Positions 31,479-42,299 of a stretch of DNA of 64,000 nt are shown here, piece after piece. Location of the stretch: NCBI GenBank assembly GCA_030789695.1, contig CM061140.1:83018422-83082421 (forward strand), given 5' to 3'. Positions within the stretch are counted from its first letter, which is position 1. Each line of letters starts with the position of its first letter. Below the pieces are notes generated by a model that saw only the letters and a list, made by a program, of their open reading frames with translations, had not been told where the DNA came from and made no database searches. This DNA is from Scilla litardierei (lineage: Eukaryota > Streptophyta > Magnoliopsida > Asparagales > Asparagaceae). A program made the position numbers and the translations under genes.

Positions 31479-33113
31479 ATGGCACGAGCCAGCAACGGAA
31501 GGAAGCGCATGCCCCCCATCCCGGAGGAGGGGAATGACGCATCGAATGGCAACCCCGAGGACATACCCGTCGGCGACCACCATGCCCTCTCAACCGAAGA
31601 GACCGGCGGCTCAGAACTGGCCACGCAAGGACAACTCCGCGCCCTGGCTCAGGAGACCAACGCAAGCCTCCAGACGTTGGTCGCGACGGTGCAGCAACTC
31701 GTCGGCCCGGCGCCGCCCAACAGAGGCACGTTGGACGATGGCCATCGATGGACATGGGATCCCCCGCACTTGCGGTCTGCCGTGGTCGACGACCACGGGG
31801 CCCAGAAACCGAACACGGAGCGTCGGTTCACGCTGTCCGGCTCTCGTCAGGCGAGGTCACGCGCCTCCTCACCCTATCGTGAAAGGAGCCGAAGAGAGAC
31901 CGAAGGGACGGACGGCGAATCGAGGACGGCATCGTCTCGTCGATCACGGTCGTCCCGCCGCAGGAGAAGCGAACGACACCACTCGAGAGACCGATCACGG
32001 AGGAGCAGGAGCTCCCGCAGGAGGAGTCGGGAGCGTCGGGACAGCCTGACCCCCAGCGTGGCGAAGGCTGCGGAGCCAGCCCCGCTGGCGCCGGTGCTAC
32101 CTCCACCCCCGATCGATCCAGAGGCAGGCGAGTACCGCATCCCCGGAGGCATCCACGGAGACCGGTGTCCCTTATCACGGAGAATAACCGACGCACGGGT
32201 CCCCTCTCGATTCAGGATCCCGGTGCTGGGAAAGTACGACGGAATAGGAGACCCGGCACACCACGTGATGGACTACGAGGGGGACATGGCCTTCCAGGGA
32301 GCTGACGATGACCTGCTTTGCCGGGGCTTCTATTCTACTCTCAGGGGAGCGGCGAGGATCTGGTACCACAGCCTGCCCGGCCGCTCCATCGACAGTTTCG
32401 AACAACTCGCCCAGTTGTTCTGCAAACAGTTCATGGCGGGGAGGCTGATCAAACCTGGTGCTGAACATCTGTTCAACATAGTGCAAGGCCCGGCCGAGCC
32501 ACTCCGACAGTTCATGCGCCGCTTCAATGCGGAAAGGCTGAACATGAACAACCCACCCGACCTGGTTGTCCAGACGGCCCTTAAGAAAGGACTTCGCCAC
32601 AGGGGCCTCAAGAAGTCCCTACACAACGACCCCCCGAAGGACCTCCCCGGGATCATGGCAAGGGCCGAACGCTTCATGCTGACCGAGGAGGCCTTGGCCG
32701 AGGATGCAGGAAAAGCCGCACGAGGAACCAAGCGCGGCGACGGCGGACGAGTTAGCCCCGAAGGGTACCGGACCGAGAAGAGGCAGAGGAACAGGCAGCG
32801 GGGAGAAAGCACGAGGGACACCACCCCGGACGCCATTCTCGCCCAAGTACAGAAGGAAGAGCGAGCTGATCGCCCCCCACCGAAGGCTAAAAGAGGCGGG
32901 AAGAACAGGGAGAAGTACTGCAAGTACCACAAGGACGATGGTCATGACACAGAAGATTGCTGGCATTTGAAAAAGGACATTGAGAAGCTGGTGAGCCGAG
33001 GGCACGCCAGGAATCAGGCCGACGAGCCGGCCCACGGAGAAGGGACCTCCACACAGTCAGACAAAGGGAAGAAGATCAACACCATCCAAGGCCCCCTCTG
33101 CATCATAGAGTGA
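31479..33113 (+). CDS. gag: Element E Gag, 544 codons, intact
   Basis: ATG 31479 to TGA 33113 with no break. The N-terminal part is followed by an unusual Arg/Ser-rich stretch (about residues 130-190, e.g. SRRSRSSRRRRSERHHSRDR). The capsid-type retrotransposon gag domain spans about residues 240-400 with AARIWYHSLP and SFEQLAQLFCKQFM, and a basic C-terminal region has a zinc-type CKYHKDDGHDTEDC. It would form the particle and bind element RNA. The RS stretch resembles those of splicing factors, but that similarity alone does not show a splicing role. GC-rich coding sequence differs from the AT-rich surroundings. Confidence 0.92.
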   Translation: MARASNGRKRMPPIPEEGNDASNGNPEDIPVGDHHALSTEETGGSELATQGQLRALAQETNASLQTLVATVQQLVGPAPPNRGTLDDGHRWTWDPPHLRSAVVDDHGAQKPNTERRFTLSGSRQARSRASSPYRERSRRETEGTDGESRTASSRRSRSSRRRRSERHHSRDRSRRSRSSRRRSRERRDSLTPSVAKAAEPAPLAPVLPPPPIDPEAGEYRIPGGIHGDRCPLSRRITDARVPSRFRIPVLGKYDGIGDPAHHVMDYEGDMAFQGADDDLLCRGFYSTLRGAARIWYHSLPGRSIDSFEQLAQLFCKQFMAGRLIKPGAEHLFNIVQGPAEPLRQFMRRFNAERLNMNNPPDLVVQTALKKGLRHRGLKKSLHNDPPKDLPGIMARAERFMLTEEALAEDAGKAARGTKRGDGGRVSPEGYRTEKRQRNRQRGESTRDTTPDAILAQVQKEERADRPPPKAKRGGKNREKYCKYHKDDGHDTEDCWHLKKDIEKLVSRGHARNQADEPAHGEGTSTQSDKGKKINTIQGPLCIIE

Positions 33114-33340
33114 GCGGGCGACGTCTCTCCCCCCGGAAGCGGCCTAGTATGAGGGAGTTATCTAAGTTTACATCCCTCTGTCTAGCTTCATTTCTTTTTT
33201 CCATTTCCTCCAAATGTACCGGTCCGGCAGGACTCTTGAGAGTACAAATGCATTTCTTTTGTTATCTTCATTTAAAACCCCGACGGAGTTGACATGACAC
33301 CAATAGCACGAAAGGTTGGGGACCGCCGCCTCACTGGAGG
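33114..33340. other. Non-coding stretch after E gag
   Basis: No conserved protein is seen where protease and RT would be expected. The stretch runs into the 90-bp repeat. Confidence 0.5.
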
Positions 33341-33790
33341 AGGAAGAGGAGCTTTGCCCTCGCCCACCGACTCCAGCACCCATAAGTCTGGGGGCAATTC
33401 CCCCAGCAGGCACGGACGCCGACCGGTCCTAAGCCGAGGAGCTTTGCCCTCGCCGACCGACTCCAGCGCTCATAAGTCTGGGGGCAATTCCCCCAGCAGG
33501 CACGGACGCCGACCGGTCCTAAGCCGAGGAGCTTTGCCCTCGCCCACCGACTCCAGCGCCCATAAGTCTGGGGGCAATTCCCCCAGTAGGCACGGACGCC
33601 GACCGGTCCTAAGCCGAGGAGCTTTGCCCTCGCCGACCGACTCCAGCGCTCATAAGTCTGGGGGCAATTCCCCCAGCAGGCACGGACGCCGACCGGTCCT
33701 AAGCCGAGGAGCTCTGCCCTCGCTGACCGACTCCTGCGCCCCTAAGTCTGGGGAGAATCCCCCCAGCCAACGCCAGCTTCGTCCATTCCT
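33341..33790 (+). repeat. 90-bp tandem repeat, five copies
   Basis: The phrase GCTTTGCCCTCG recurs at 33351, 33441, 33531 and 33621, and as GCTCTGCCCTCG at 33711. Each unit contains the inverted pair GGGGGCAATT / AATTCCCCC-like AAGTCTGGGGGCAATTCCCCC. The last copy is diverged. Tandem repeats between the coding region and 3' LTR are typical of Tat/Ogre elements. The 234-codon frame over it is a consequence of the period being a multiple of three. Confidence 0.92.
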
Positions 33791-34161
33791 AAGCCAAGAA
33801 CAAGGCGACAACACAAAGTACACAAGAAGTCCAAGTAAGTCGATTTCGTTTATAATAGTTAACCAGAGTACAAAAATGCGTCTTATTTACAGGGGATCAA
33901 GGCGAAGGAAACACCCTACAAACAATCTACTCATGACGAATGACAGAGTTCATCACCAACAGAAGCTAGATCGACACCGACAAAGCAAAATTGGTTAACA
34001 AAAGACCCAAAGTAGGTAACCCAAGCTAACAGCCATGCAACCAGCAATTATTGGCCGCGGGGCTGAAGGAGATGGCGTGGGCCAGGGATCCATTTCAAGT
34101 AGACTGGCCCCAAAGCGAAGCGGATGCTAAAAAATTTGAGGATAAAGCTGGGAGGGACATC
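33791..34161. other. Stretch between 90-bp repeat and antisense gene
   Basis: No gene seen. It would contain the 3' untranslated end of the minus-strand gene. Confidence 0.4.
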
Positions 34162-36332
34162 TCAGGGAGCCCGAGCTCGAGAGGACACATCCTCAGGCAC
34201 TTCGCCCTGCTCGGAGCGAGGGGACTCGGCCGGCGGAGGGGCTTCCCGAACACGCTCTGCACACTCCCGGAAGGAAGATTGAACGACTTCGACGATCCGG
34301 GGGGCGATGAGGTCTACATACTTACCGAAGGCCTCCCTGAGGACCTCAAAGATCCTCTTCCCCAGGGTCTCGACGACGCCCTTCTCCACCTCCTCTGCAA
34401 GCCGCATCACTTGGCGCCGATCCGACAGTTCCCTCTGAAGCTCCTCCCTCTCCAGGCGGAACGACTCCGCCGCTCCCTCAGCCGACTGATGAGCATCCTC
34501 CAGCTTTCCCTCGAGGTCACCCACTTGTCCCTCCAACGCGGCCACATGGAGGTTGAGGCGCCGAGACTCCCTCTGGGCCTCCATCATGGCCACCTCGGCC
34601 GCCCCGGCCCGCTCCTGAGCCTTCATGGTGGACTCCTCCAGCTTCCTCAAGAGGATGGCTCGCCGCTGCAGTTCCAAGGCAAGCGTCGACCCCTGGAAAA
34701 CGGGGCATGAGCTAAGAAGGGTGTGAAGGGAAAGAAAGGACTGCGAACCTGTTGAAGGGCCCAAACCAAAGAATCCGACACCTTGTCGGCGGGAATCTTC
34801 TCAAGGGTGCTACGATCCCGGGGGAAAACAGAGCTCTCGGCTACCTGCTGGGCCAGGGCTCGGTCGACGAACACCGAACTCCCGGGGGCCACATCGAGGG
34901 AAGCCATATGGCTCGCCAATAGCGCTCCGATTCCCGGGGACGGAAGCGGGGACGCTGCGATGGGGGTGGTCGTCAGAATCACCTGAAGATCCCCGGTGGT
35001 GTTTGCAGGAGGCACAGAACTGTCTGCAGGAGGCACAGAACTGGCTGGGCTGGGGGACTTCGCATCCTCCTTCCTCTTCTTCCTCCCGTGAGGCTCTACG
35101 AGCGCCGAAGGAGAGCGCTTCCGCCTTGCCCCATCTCCACTCTCGAGGACGGGAGGGGACACTCCGAGGGCGGGGGGGGGGGGGACTACACCAGACCCGT
35201 CATCACCCCCTACCACTCGGGCTGGTGGGGCAGGTCCGGCTTTTACTACTCCCTCGGGGAGGAAATCGCCAGAAGAAGAGGCGGGAGGCACGGCCATTAC
35301 CTTGCCCACGGAGGGCTCGGCTCGGCGCACCTCCTCCTCAACGGTCCGTCGAGGCGCCCTTCCGGAGGTACTGCCTCGGCTCCGAGCAGCTCCACGACGG
35401 ATCAGCTCATCAATGTCACGAACGAACTCGTGGCCTGCCATCCCTGCAAAGGAAACCGAAATCAAGATGAGTCACAGGGCAGTCCGAGGAAGAAAAAGCG
35501 GCCTACCCGGGGACCACAAGATGGCCTTCAGGAGTAGGTCATCCAACAAAGAGCAGACAGACTTCGATTCCAAAGGAAGAGCCGACAGCATCGCGGCGGC
35601 TGTCTGGTCAGCGTCGGAAAGGGCTAACGGAGAGCAAGACTGGACAGACGCGCCCCAGCTTGTCAGGATCTGGGCATCACCCAAAAAGACCACAAAGACA
35701 TAATCCGAGCTCCAATCCCCCGACCAGCGGGGAAGCCCGATCAGACATTCCCTCTTTGAACGGGCACGGAGGTGCAGCCATGACCCCGGCCCGACCGCCT
35801 GGACCTGGTAAAAGTGGAAAAGAAGGGGGAGAGACGGCTCCAGACCGCGGATACAACAGAGCGTTACGAAGCCCGTCAGTACCGCGATCGAACACGGGGT
35901 GAACTGACACAGGGACACCGTGAGATGTTCCATGACCTGGATGAAGAAAGGATGGAGCGGGAAGCGAAGACCCAGGCGGAACATCTCGACGTAGGCGCCG
36001 ACCTCATTGCTCCTCGGAAGGCAAATCCGCTTGTCGACAAAGGGAACTCGAACCTCATATGGGAAGCAGAGATATCTTTCCCGGATCTCCGCGGCCACCG
36101 AAGGAGGAGTCCTCGACTGCGTACGGAGGACGACCGGGGGCACATTAAGCCGCACGGCAGCCGACGCCATGTCATCACGGACGTAGTCTGGAAAAAGTTT
36201 CCCCTTCCCCTTATCTTGAAGAGAACAACTCCCGGCGGGGGAACCTGATTCCCCTAGCCGGGGTTCACCCCGCCTAGACTCCGGAGGACCCCTCGCCCTC
36301 CGACCAGAACCGCCTATCTCAAGAGCAGCCAT
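34162..36332 (-). CDS. Antisense gene of E, three exons, 683 codons
   Basis: Minus-strand gene. Exon 1 is 36332-35507 from ATG (MAALEIGG), exon 2 35443-34749, exon 3 34692-34162. The two gaps have GT and AG edges (63 and 56 bp), and joining gives 2052 bases, exactly 684 codons with the stop. Exon 1 has the region FRLGLRFPLHPFFIQVMEHL followed by SIAVLTGFVTLC, which resembles the 'putative gypsy type transposon' family known from antisense ORFs of Grande/RIRE2-type elements. Exon 2 is Pro/Ser-rich with KKRK. Exon 3 is a long Glu/Arg/Leu coiled coil (LEGQVGDLEGKLEDAH). A TATA-like box lies about 150 bases upstream. Function is unknown; the uninterrupted frame suggests selection or youth. Confidence 0.8.
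34693..34748 (-). other. Intron 2 of antisense gene (56 bp)
   Basis: GTTCGCAGT after CAACAG, TTTTCCAG before GGGTCG; phase 0. Short for a plant intron, so the exact sites need RNA data. Confidence 0.65.
35444..35506 (-). other. Intron 1 of antisense gene (63 bp)
   Basis: GTAGGCCGC after CCCCGG, pyrimidine-rich TTTCCTTTGCAG before GGATGG; phase 1. Confidence 0.7.
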
Positions 36333-36477
36333 AAGAAGAAAGCGAGAGAGAAATTACCTTTTTTCAATTAGTTTGGAGAAGGCAAGGAAGCGAAGGCGAC
36401 GGGAAACTCCGAGTTGTGGAAGGCTTTGAATACCAGGAGGAGCAAGGGAGAAGTGGAAATCAACGTGGCTGAGGATC

Positions 36478-36485
36478 TTATATAC
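36478..36485 (-). promoter_or_regulatory. TATA-like box of antisense gene
   Basis: TATATAAG in minus orientation, about 146 bases upstream of the ATG at 36332, followed by a CT-rich leader. Confidence 0.6.
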
Positions 36486-36940
36486 CAAGGGCGAATTCGA
36501 AGCGCCTGACAGAAGCGCGTGGCAAGGCTCAAAGAACCGGCGGTGTTTCGAAATTGGCGCCAGGAGGAGTTCAATCGATCCGCCCCATCATGACCTGCAT
36601 TTATGACCAAACCTCGATTGAAGCGCCCCTCGGAATCCCAGGAGGCACATCGGCCGATCTGAGCGAGCCGAGGCTGATCGACCCCACCAATGGCGGCTCA
36701 CGAACCCCTCGGCTTCTCAAACTCAAGGCGACTCCGCGAGCGGCGGGGATAAGCTGGCCGCTACACGTGGCGACATCTGAAGGCCGACGGCACTTCGGGA
36801 CCCGCGCCTTAAAAATAGCAAACGGACCAACACATTATGACGACTAATAAATGAGTCGGCATCGACTGGCAAGCTTGTCAAAATCGGCAGAAGTCACATC
36901 GACCGGGCCGAACCGGCCGAGGCCGATCAACCCGACCGAT
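36486..36940. other. Region between antisense promoter and E 3' LTR
   Basis: GC-rich and without a recognised gene. It may hold regulatory sequence for the antisense gene. Confidence 0.4.
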
Positions 36941-36949
36941 GGGGGCAAT
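36941..36949 (+). other. Polypurine tract of E
   Basis: GGGGGCAAT just before TGTTACGCC. Confidence 0.7.
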
Positions 36950-37914
36950 TGTTACGCCTATTTGACCGAGACCCAAAAGACACGAGCCCAGGAGCCCGAC
37001 TACTGATCAAGAGCCCATCTGCATCCTCAAAAGCCCATTCTGCAAAGGCCCTACAAGGGACCCTCTCGAACGTCGATCCGATCCGGCCCCAATAACCCGC
37101 TGGTCACTCGCCCACTCCTGCGAAAACCACTCCCCCGGACGCACGACCACTAAATAGCGATAATGGGGAGGTGCTGGCAGGGCGGAGAGAGCGGCGGCGA
37201 GGGAGGACTGATGGGGCACGATCGATGGCGGGCGTGGGACGTGGGCCAGAGGCAATCACGCTGGGAGCTCTACAAAAGGGCCAGGAAGACGACGAAGAAA
37301 GGGACCGCATCTCAGGTAACAAAACCTAAGGTACTCCATCAACGACCTCGTTCCCCCAATTCATCTCCTTCCTCCCCCGCTCGCGCCGAGAGACGCCGTT
37401 ACGATCTCCTCACGAGTCAAACCGTCTCCGCCGGGCCTCCTTTCTCAGATCTCTATCTGACTTAGGCATCGGAGGGGATTTGGCCGGAACCAAGGTCCGG
37501 CCCCCTGACGAGCGTTCTCGTCTACGCAGGTGGACAGCTGATCAATGGGCCGAGGCTACCCCTCGCCCCTCTCCGACCACTCGATCAACTGGATAGTGAG
37601 GCTTCCCCTCACCGTCAGCCTGCCGAGGCCGAGCACGCCCTACCGAGGCCGAGCGTCTTAGTCGGGTCCGAGACTCCCCCTCGCCACCCGTCGGCCGTGC
37701 ATCTACCCGGGCGACTGAGGCTACCCCTCGTCCCCCTTCCAGCCGAGGCCGAGCGCGTCTATCCGAGGCCGAGCGTCTCAACCAGGGCCGAGGCTTCCCC
37801 TCGCCCCTTCTGCACCAATTCGAAGCCCCCCAAGGGACCCAAAGCGGGCCCCTTGACCACGTTGACCGGGTTCTCCACGGTCAACGCTTTGTAGTGAGAA
37901 AACACTCTGAAACA
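36950..37914 (+). repeat. Element E 3' LTR
   Basis: 965 bp, starts TGTTACGCCT, ends CTCTGAAACA; same length as the 5' LTR. Confidence 0.95.
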
Positions 37915-39481
37915 ATGAGAAATCCAACGAAGTTGTACAACCAATCGAAAGATTTAAGTATTTGCATGCCCTAAAATTGTTCGAAGGAGACTTAACACGA
38001 GTCGGATAATCCTGCAGTAAAGAAATATACGTAAGAATTTTTTTAGAAATTAATTGAATTGATACAATGGTATGTGCATTGAGCAACGTTTGTTGAAGAA
38101 GAAGAAAACATGTTAACTGATTTAGGGGTTTTTGCCTTATGGTCATTTTGGTAATCCGGTATATGCACTAAGGAAAACAGGATTTTTCAAAATTTTACGG
38201 TATGTGTACTGAGTAATTTTTAAGCGATATGCACACCGAGCAAAATGGTATGTTCGCAAAGTAACTCCATTGACAGATTTAAGGTTGAAAACATGTTTTT
38301 TTAATTGTATAGAATATCTTCTATTTATCTATATTACAAATGAGAGTGGTAGATGCGATGTTTGTCCAACAAGTCACATTTGTTCCATGTGGCAAGGGGG
38401 AGGGGTGCAACCTCATCTTTGTGAAACACACTTTGGGGTGGGGGTGGGGTTGGGTGTTGTTAAGGCCAAAAATGTCGATAACAATATTTGGGCTGACGTG
38501 GACTCTTCTGTTGAGGTGAAGCCTCGTCAGCAGGTTGAGTGGGACCCTGGTTGGTTGAACATAAGGTCGTTGATCACTGGGGACGAGAATACGATGATGT
38601 TACGACCCTCTGCGTGGGTCGTAATCTTACCCGTCTCTGAAGTTAAGAGCTTCTGTTCGACCCTCCCGTTGGTTGAGCTTTGATTATCTGCACCCCAAAT
38701 GCGCGTCAGGGGGTCATATCTGGGTTCTCACCCAAAGCCCCTCCGATGCTTAAGTTAGAATATGGACTTAAGAGAGAGCTTGTAGCTGTCGAGATCGATC
38801 CATGGAGATTCGTCTCGAGTCAGACATCGTAAGCTATTTTGAGAAAGAAATATCAAGTGGAATGCAGAATGTCAGTGTACTAATTTTCGTACCTTCCGGT
38901 CCCCCTATTCTGTTCAGCTCATGTGTATTTGTAGACATCCGAGATCTCTTTAGTGACGTTGGGTGGATAACTGTCACCAATTATGGTGCCACGATCCTCC
39001 TCCCAATATGGGTAACCATTGTCCACGTTCCTGCTACTAATGTGCACACCTTTAACCCACGTTCGATAGGTGGGAGCGCAACATACGAATAACATGTGGG
39101 CTTTGACTGAGTCAGTTTCAGGCTTCTTTCATGGGCATTGTGGGCTTTTATCTTCATTCGAGCGAATCCATCGAGGGCCGGCCCAAGGGTGCATGGCTCC
39201 CGTCACTCGAGCCGAGACAGTTCGTCTATTGGGGCCAAGTGACGTTACATCTCATTAATAGGGCACGATAGTCGAGGAATAGGTACTCGAGTTTTAGGCG
39301 CCAAAATGACTGCTTTTCTGATTTGGGCGATGCGTCGATTCGAAATTCGAGATACTAGGATGCCCTGGATTACCAACATGTGTCCCAATACGACGAGATC
39401 GCATCGTCTAGATAAGACGGTTTCGGAGGGAGGTCGAAATCATCATCTTTGGCATTTTGACCCTGATTTCCTTCTTTGGTG
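37915..39481. other. Unassigned region between E and F
   Basis: No gene supported. 38040-38260 is AT-rich with the phrase GTATGTG(C/T)ACTGAG repeated. 38640-38800 (CATATCTGGGTTCTCACCCAAAG and CCGATGCTTAAGTTAGAAT, read in two pieces) looks like a piece of a Tat-type LTR. The rest may be decayed transposon. Confidence 0.4.
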
Positions 39482-39653
39482 ATGGCTTCTTCATCTGCTC
39501 ATGCCACTTGTAGGGCCTCGGCCTCTATCGCTTAGAATGATGAGGAAGAAGTCGATGTGCACAGTCTGATCACCAACCAAATATCTAAAGTGGGCGCGGA
39601 TCAAATTCATGAGTTCCAGAAGAAATACGTCCGACGTGATTATTGTAAGGGAC
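39482..39653 (+). pseudogene. Possible first-exon remnant of a Tat-type antisense gene
   Basis: ATG 39482 opens a frame MASSSAHATCRA with TAG 16 codons later, then NDEEEVDVHSLITNQI...HEFQKKY. The acidic N-terminus and the downstream 'EFQKKY' pattern resemble starts of plant gypsy-type antisense proteins. It is cut by the LTR of F at 39654. Weak call. Confidence 0.3.
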
Positions 39654-39859
39654 CCTGCGGGGCTACACATACACTAGAGGGGGGGGGGGGGGGTGAATAG
39701 TGTAATAGCAAGCAAAGTGCTTAATTAAAAGTTACTAAAATTAAAGCACAATAAGCAACGGAAAATAAACAGAGTGCTCAATAATAACAATCGCAAATAC
39801 AATGATTTTACCCTGGTTCCCCAAAACTTGGGTACGTCCAGCCACACCAATATTCACTA

Positions 39860-40120
39860 TATTCCCACAAAGAGAAGTGAATACAAATCCCAAAAGGGAT
39901 ACACTCCCACAAACAGAGAGACCTCACCAAGAGGATTTTGCCCTACACAAGGACCCAACCAACCCTACACAGGGGTCAAATTCCCACCTAGAGAATTACT
40001 AACTCTCACTCAGAGAATTAGGGTTAGCCCTACACTTGGACACCAAACTCCCACTAAGAGAGTTACTTCCACAAAGAGAGTTATTCCCACAAAGAGAATA
40101 TCTAAGTTTCACAAAGAGAA
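39860..40120 (-). repeat. Leader repeat TCT.TGTG.GA in F LTR
   Basis: More than ten degenerate copies of a unit read on the minus strand as TCTCTTTGTGGGA. Element G has the related TCTGTGTGAGA at the same LTR position. The second F copy is at about 50580-50850. Confidence 0.7.
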
Positions 40121-40590
40121 TTAGGGGTTCGAAACAAAAACAAAACGAAACAACACTTACCTATGCCTTGATATGATCTTACCAATGTGAAGAAGAAGGC
40201 ATGCAAGTGATGACTAAGTGCTTGAGATTAGCTTTGATTGCACTTGTTGATCTTTCTCTCTTCTAGGAATGAATCCTAACACTTCTCACTTGAGTGTATG
40301 AAAATGAAGAGAAGAAAGATGATCTCCAAGAAAGGAATGAGAATTAGATCCCTTGGAGAATTTCCCTATGAGCTAGCTTCAATGCATGAAGAGAAATGTG
40401 CTCATGAGAGGGAAATGGGAGAGAATAGGAGTGGCTAATGATTCTCAAAGATATTCATTATCAACCGAGAGTTCTTCATGAACTAAGCCAACTCCTATAT
40501 ACAGGAAGCCCAAAGGAACCCATAAAACCTACTAAAAACCCAAAGGGAAGAAATCTGCAACGGCTAGATTTTGGCAGTTTATGGCATGAA

Positions 40591-41234
40591 CAGTCGACTG
40601 ATGATCATTAGACAGTCGACTGATCAACGGCTAGAAAATATCCCAACGGCTATAATCTGAGCCAGGACAGTCGACTGTAGAAGACTACACAGGCGACTGT
40701 AAAACAGACAGTCGACTGTATATCCTTCAACAGGCGACTGCAGCAGGGATGGACAAGAAACAGAGAGTTGCACTCTTTCTTCAGATAAGCATACAGGCGA
40801 CTGATGTCAATAATACAGTCGACTGTCTTATAGTCAGGCGACTATAAAACCTTCATCATTCGACTACTGTATAAGATGGAGAAAAGACAAAGAGAGATGC
40901 ATATTTCGCACTTACGCCTTTCAGACGACTGATGGCCATTTTACAGGCGACTGTAAATATACAGGCGACTATAAAAATAGCAACAGGCGACTGTCTTGTA
41001 AATTGGGATGAAGCGCAGAAAATGCAAAAAGCGCAGAGGCGATTGTCGACCAATTCACAGGCGACTGTAAGAGTACAGACGACTGTAAATTGAACATCAG
41101 TCGACTGATGCGAAAAGCTCAAGATGAGTCAATAGAAAAGTTGACTTGAGCTGTGCTTCACAGTCGACTGTAGTAGGCTCGACAGGCGACTGGAAATCAT
41201 CCAGTCGACTGTAAAACCTTCAGCAGGCGACTGC
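40591..41234 (-). promoter_or_regulatory. Palindrome array CAGTCGACTG / CAGGCGACTG in F 3' LTR
   Basis: Around twenty copies of the perfect palindrome CAGTCGACTG or its one-base variant CAGGCGACTG, spaced irregularly at some 15-45 bases, upstream (minus strand) of the TATA-like TATATA near 40495. Confidence 0.85.
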
Positions 41235-41804
41235 AGGAGAGCCAGAGACTCCAAATGAGTCTTTGGGCTAGATGAACCTATTGGGTTGGATTCTAGGATA
41301 ATCCTAAGGCTCACTAAGATGGTGAAATGTAAATGCATGAGAGTATGACCATCTATCAAGGTATTACAATAATCCTAGACTCAAAAAGAGAAATGCAAGT
41401 AAATGAAATTACATGGATTACATATTTCATCTCCTAGAGTCTAAGTCTTCAAGCTCACGATACCTTGATGCTCCCCATTATCTCCAAGCTTTGGCACTCC
41501 TTGATGAGCTTCCCTTCATCAAGCTCCAAGCTTTGTCATTGTTCCTCTAAATGTCCATCCATCATCATGCTCCAAGCTTTGGCTTCATTAGATGATCTTC
41601 ATGACTTCATCCAAGCTTGAGCACACCATCACCCTTGGAGGTCTTTAAGATATTCCTTGCAATATCCTCCAAGCATTATGCTTGGTCTCATCAACAGATA
41701 ATCATTAAGATAAACTGAGACTAAAACAAAAGATTGATTAGCACATTAACATAATGTATTGATCATCATTAAAACAACGTTAGTCTTGAACTAAAGAGCT
41801 AACA

Positions 41805-42299
41805 ATCTCCCCCTTTTTGATGATGACAATCCATTATGTCAAAATATAATAAACATTGAAATAAACAATGTGTGCTAACAAACTCCCCCAATCAATATTT
41901 AAATGTGCATTAAATATAAACATGTAAAGCACAAATCATATTGATGGTTGTTATACAAAAACATACCAATTGATAATAATGCATAAACAAGCACACGGTA
42001 TATTTTTACATAACCTATTTCTCTCCCCCATTGGCATATCAAAAAGATGGGCAATAGCCAAATAGGAAAACCAAGGGCAAGAGAAATAACCATCCCATAT
42101 GCACAAACATAAAGTGAATGAAATTCAGTGTGACATATGAATGGAAAAAATAATGCTAGCAAGCAAAAAATCCATACTCCCCTATAATCATACAAAACAT
42201 GCAAACATGGGAGTAATGGACACACTCACAAAAAAATGTGGGTACAAAATGTAAACATACAAGCATGGTACACAAGCAATGAATAACAATGTGAGTGAG
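41805..42299 (-). other. 3' non-coding region of F with several polypurine runs
   Basis: On the minus strand AAAAAGGGGGAGAT abuts the LTR at 41805-41820; further runs are seen at about 41883, 42025 and 42177. No gene. Confidence 0.7.

Larger units (their letters stand above)
30455..37914 (+). mobile_element. Element E: Tat-like Ty3/gypsy element with gag only and an antisense gene
   Basis: LTRs of 965 bp at 30455-31419 and 36950-37914, flanked by atgag at 30450-30454 and 37915-37919. The primer site TGGCGCCGTCTGTGGGAA and the Gag type point to the Tat lineage (RIRE2/Grande-like). There is a long gag but no protease, RT or integrase between it and the 3' LTR. Instead there is a 90-bp tandem repeat and a three-exon gene on the opposite strand. 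It must depend on pol from a related full element. The LTRs differ at about ten to twelve positions, so it is older than A or C. Confidence 0.95.
39654..41804 (-). repeat. Element F 3' LTR
   Basis: 2151 bp, plus-strand edges TGTAAGGGAC and GAGCTAACA. Contains a G homopolymer near 39680, a CACAAAGAGA-type repeat, leader donor GCATAG|GTAAGTG (minus, intron start 40160), TATA-like box and palindrome array. Confidence 0.93.

Noticed and set aside
33294..33998. 234-codon frame with 30-residue repeats
   Set aside because: The 90-bp repeat unit is a multiple of three and lacks stops in this phase, so the frame stays open automatically; no domain outside the repeat.
38315..38400. Helitron-like start (TCTATTTATCTATATTAC with CCATGTGGC)
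   Set aside because: The phrase resembles plant Helitron ends but no hairpin-CTRR 3' end or Rep/helicase was found.
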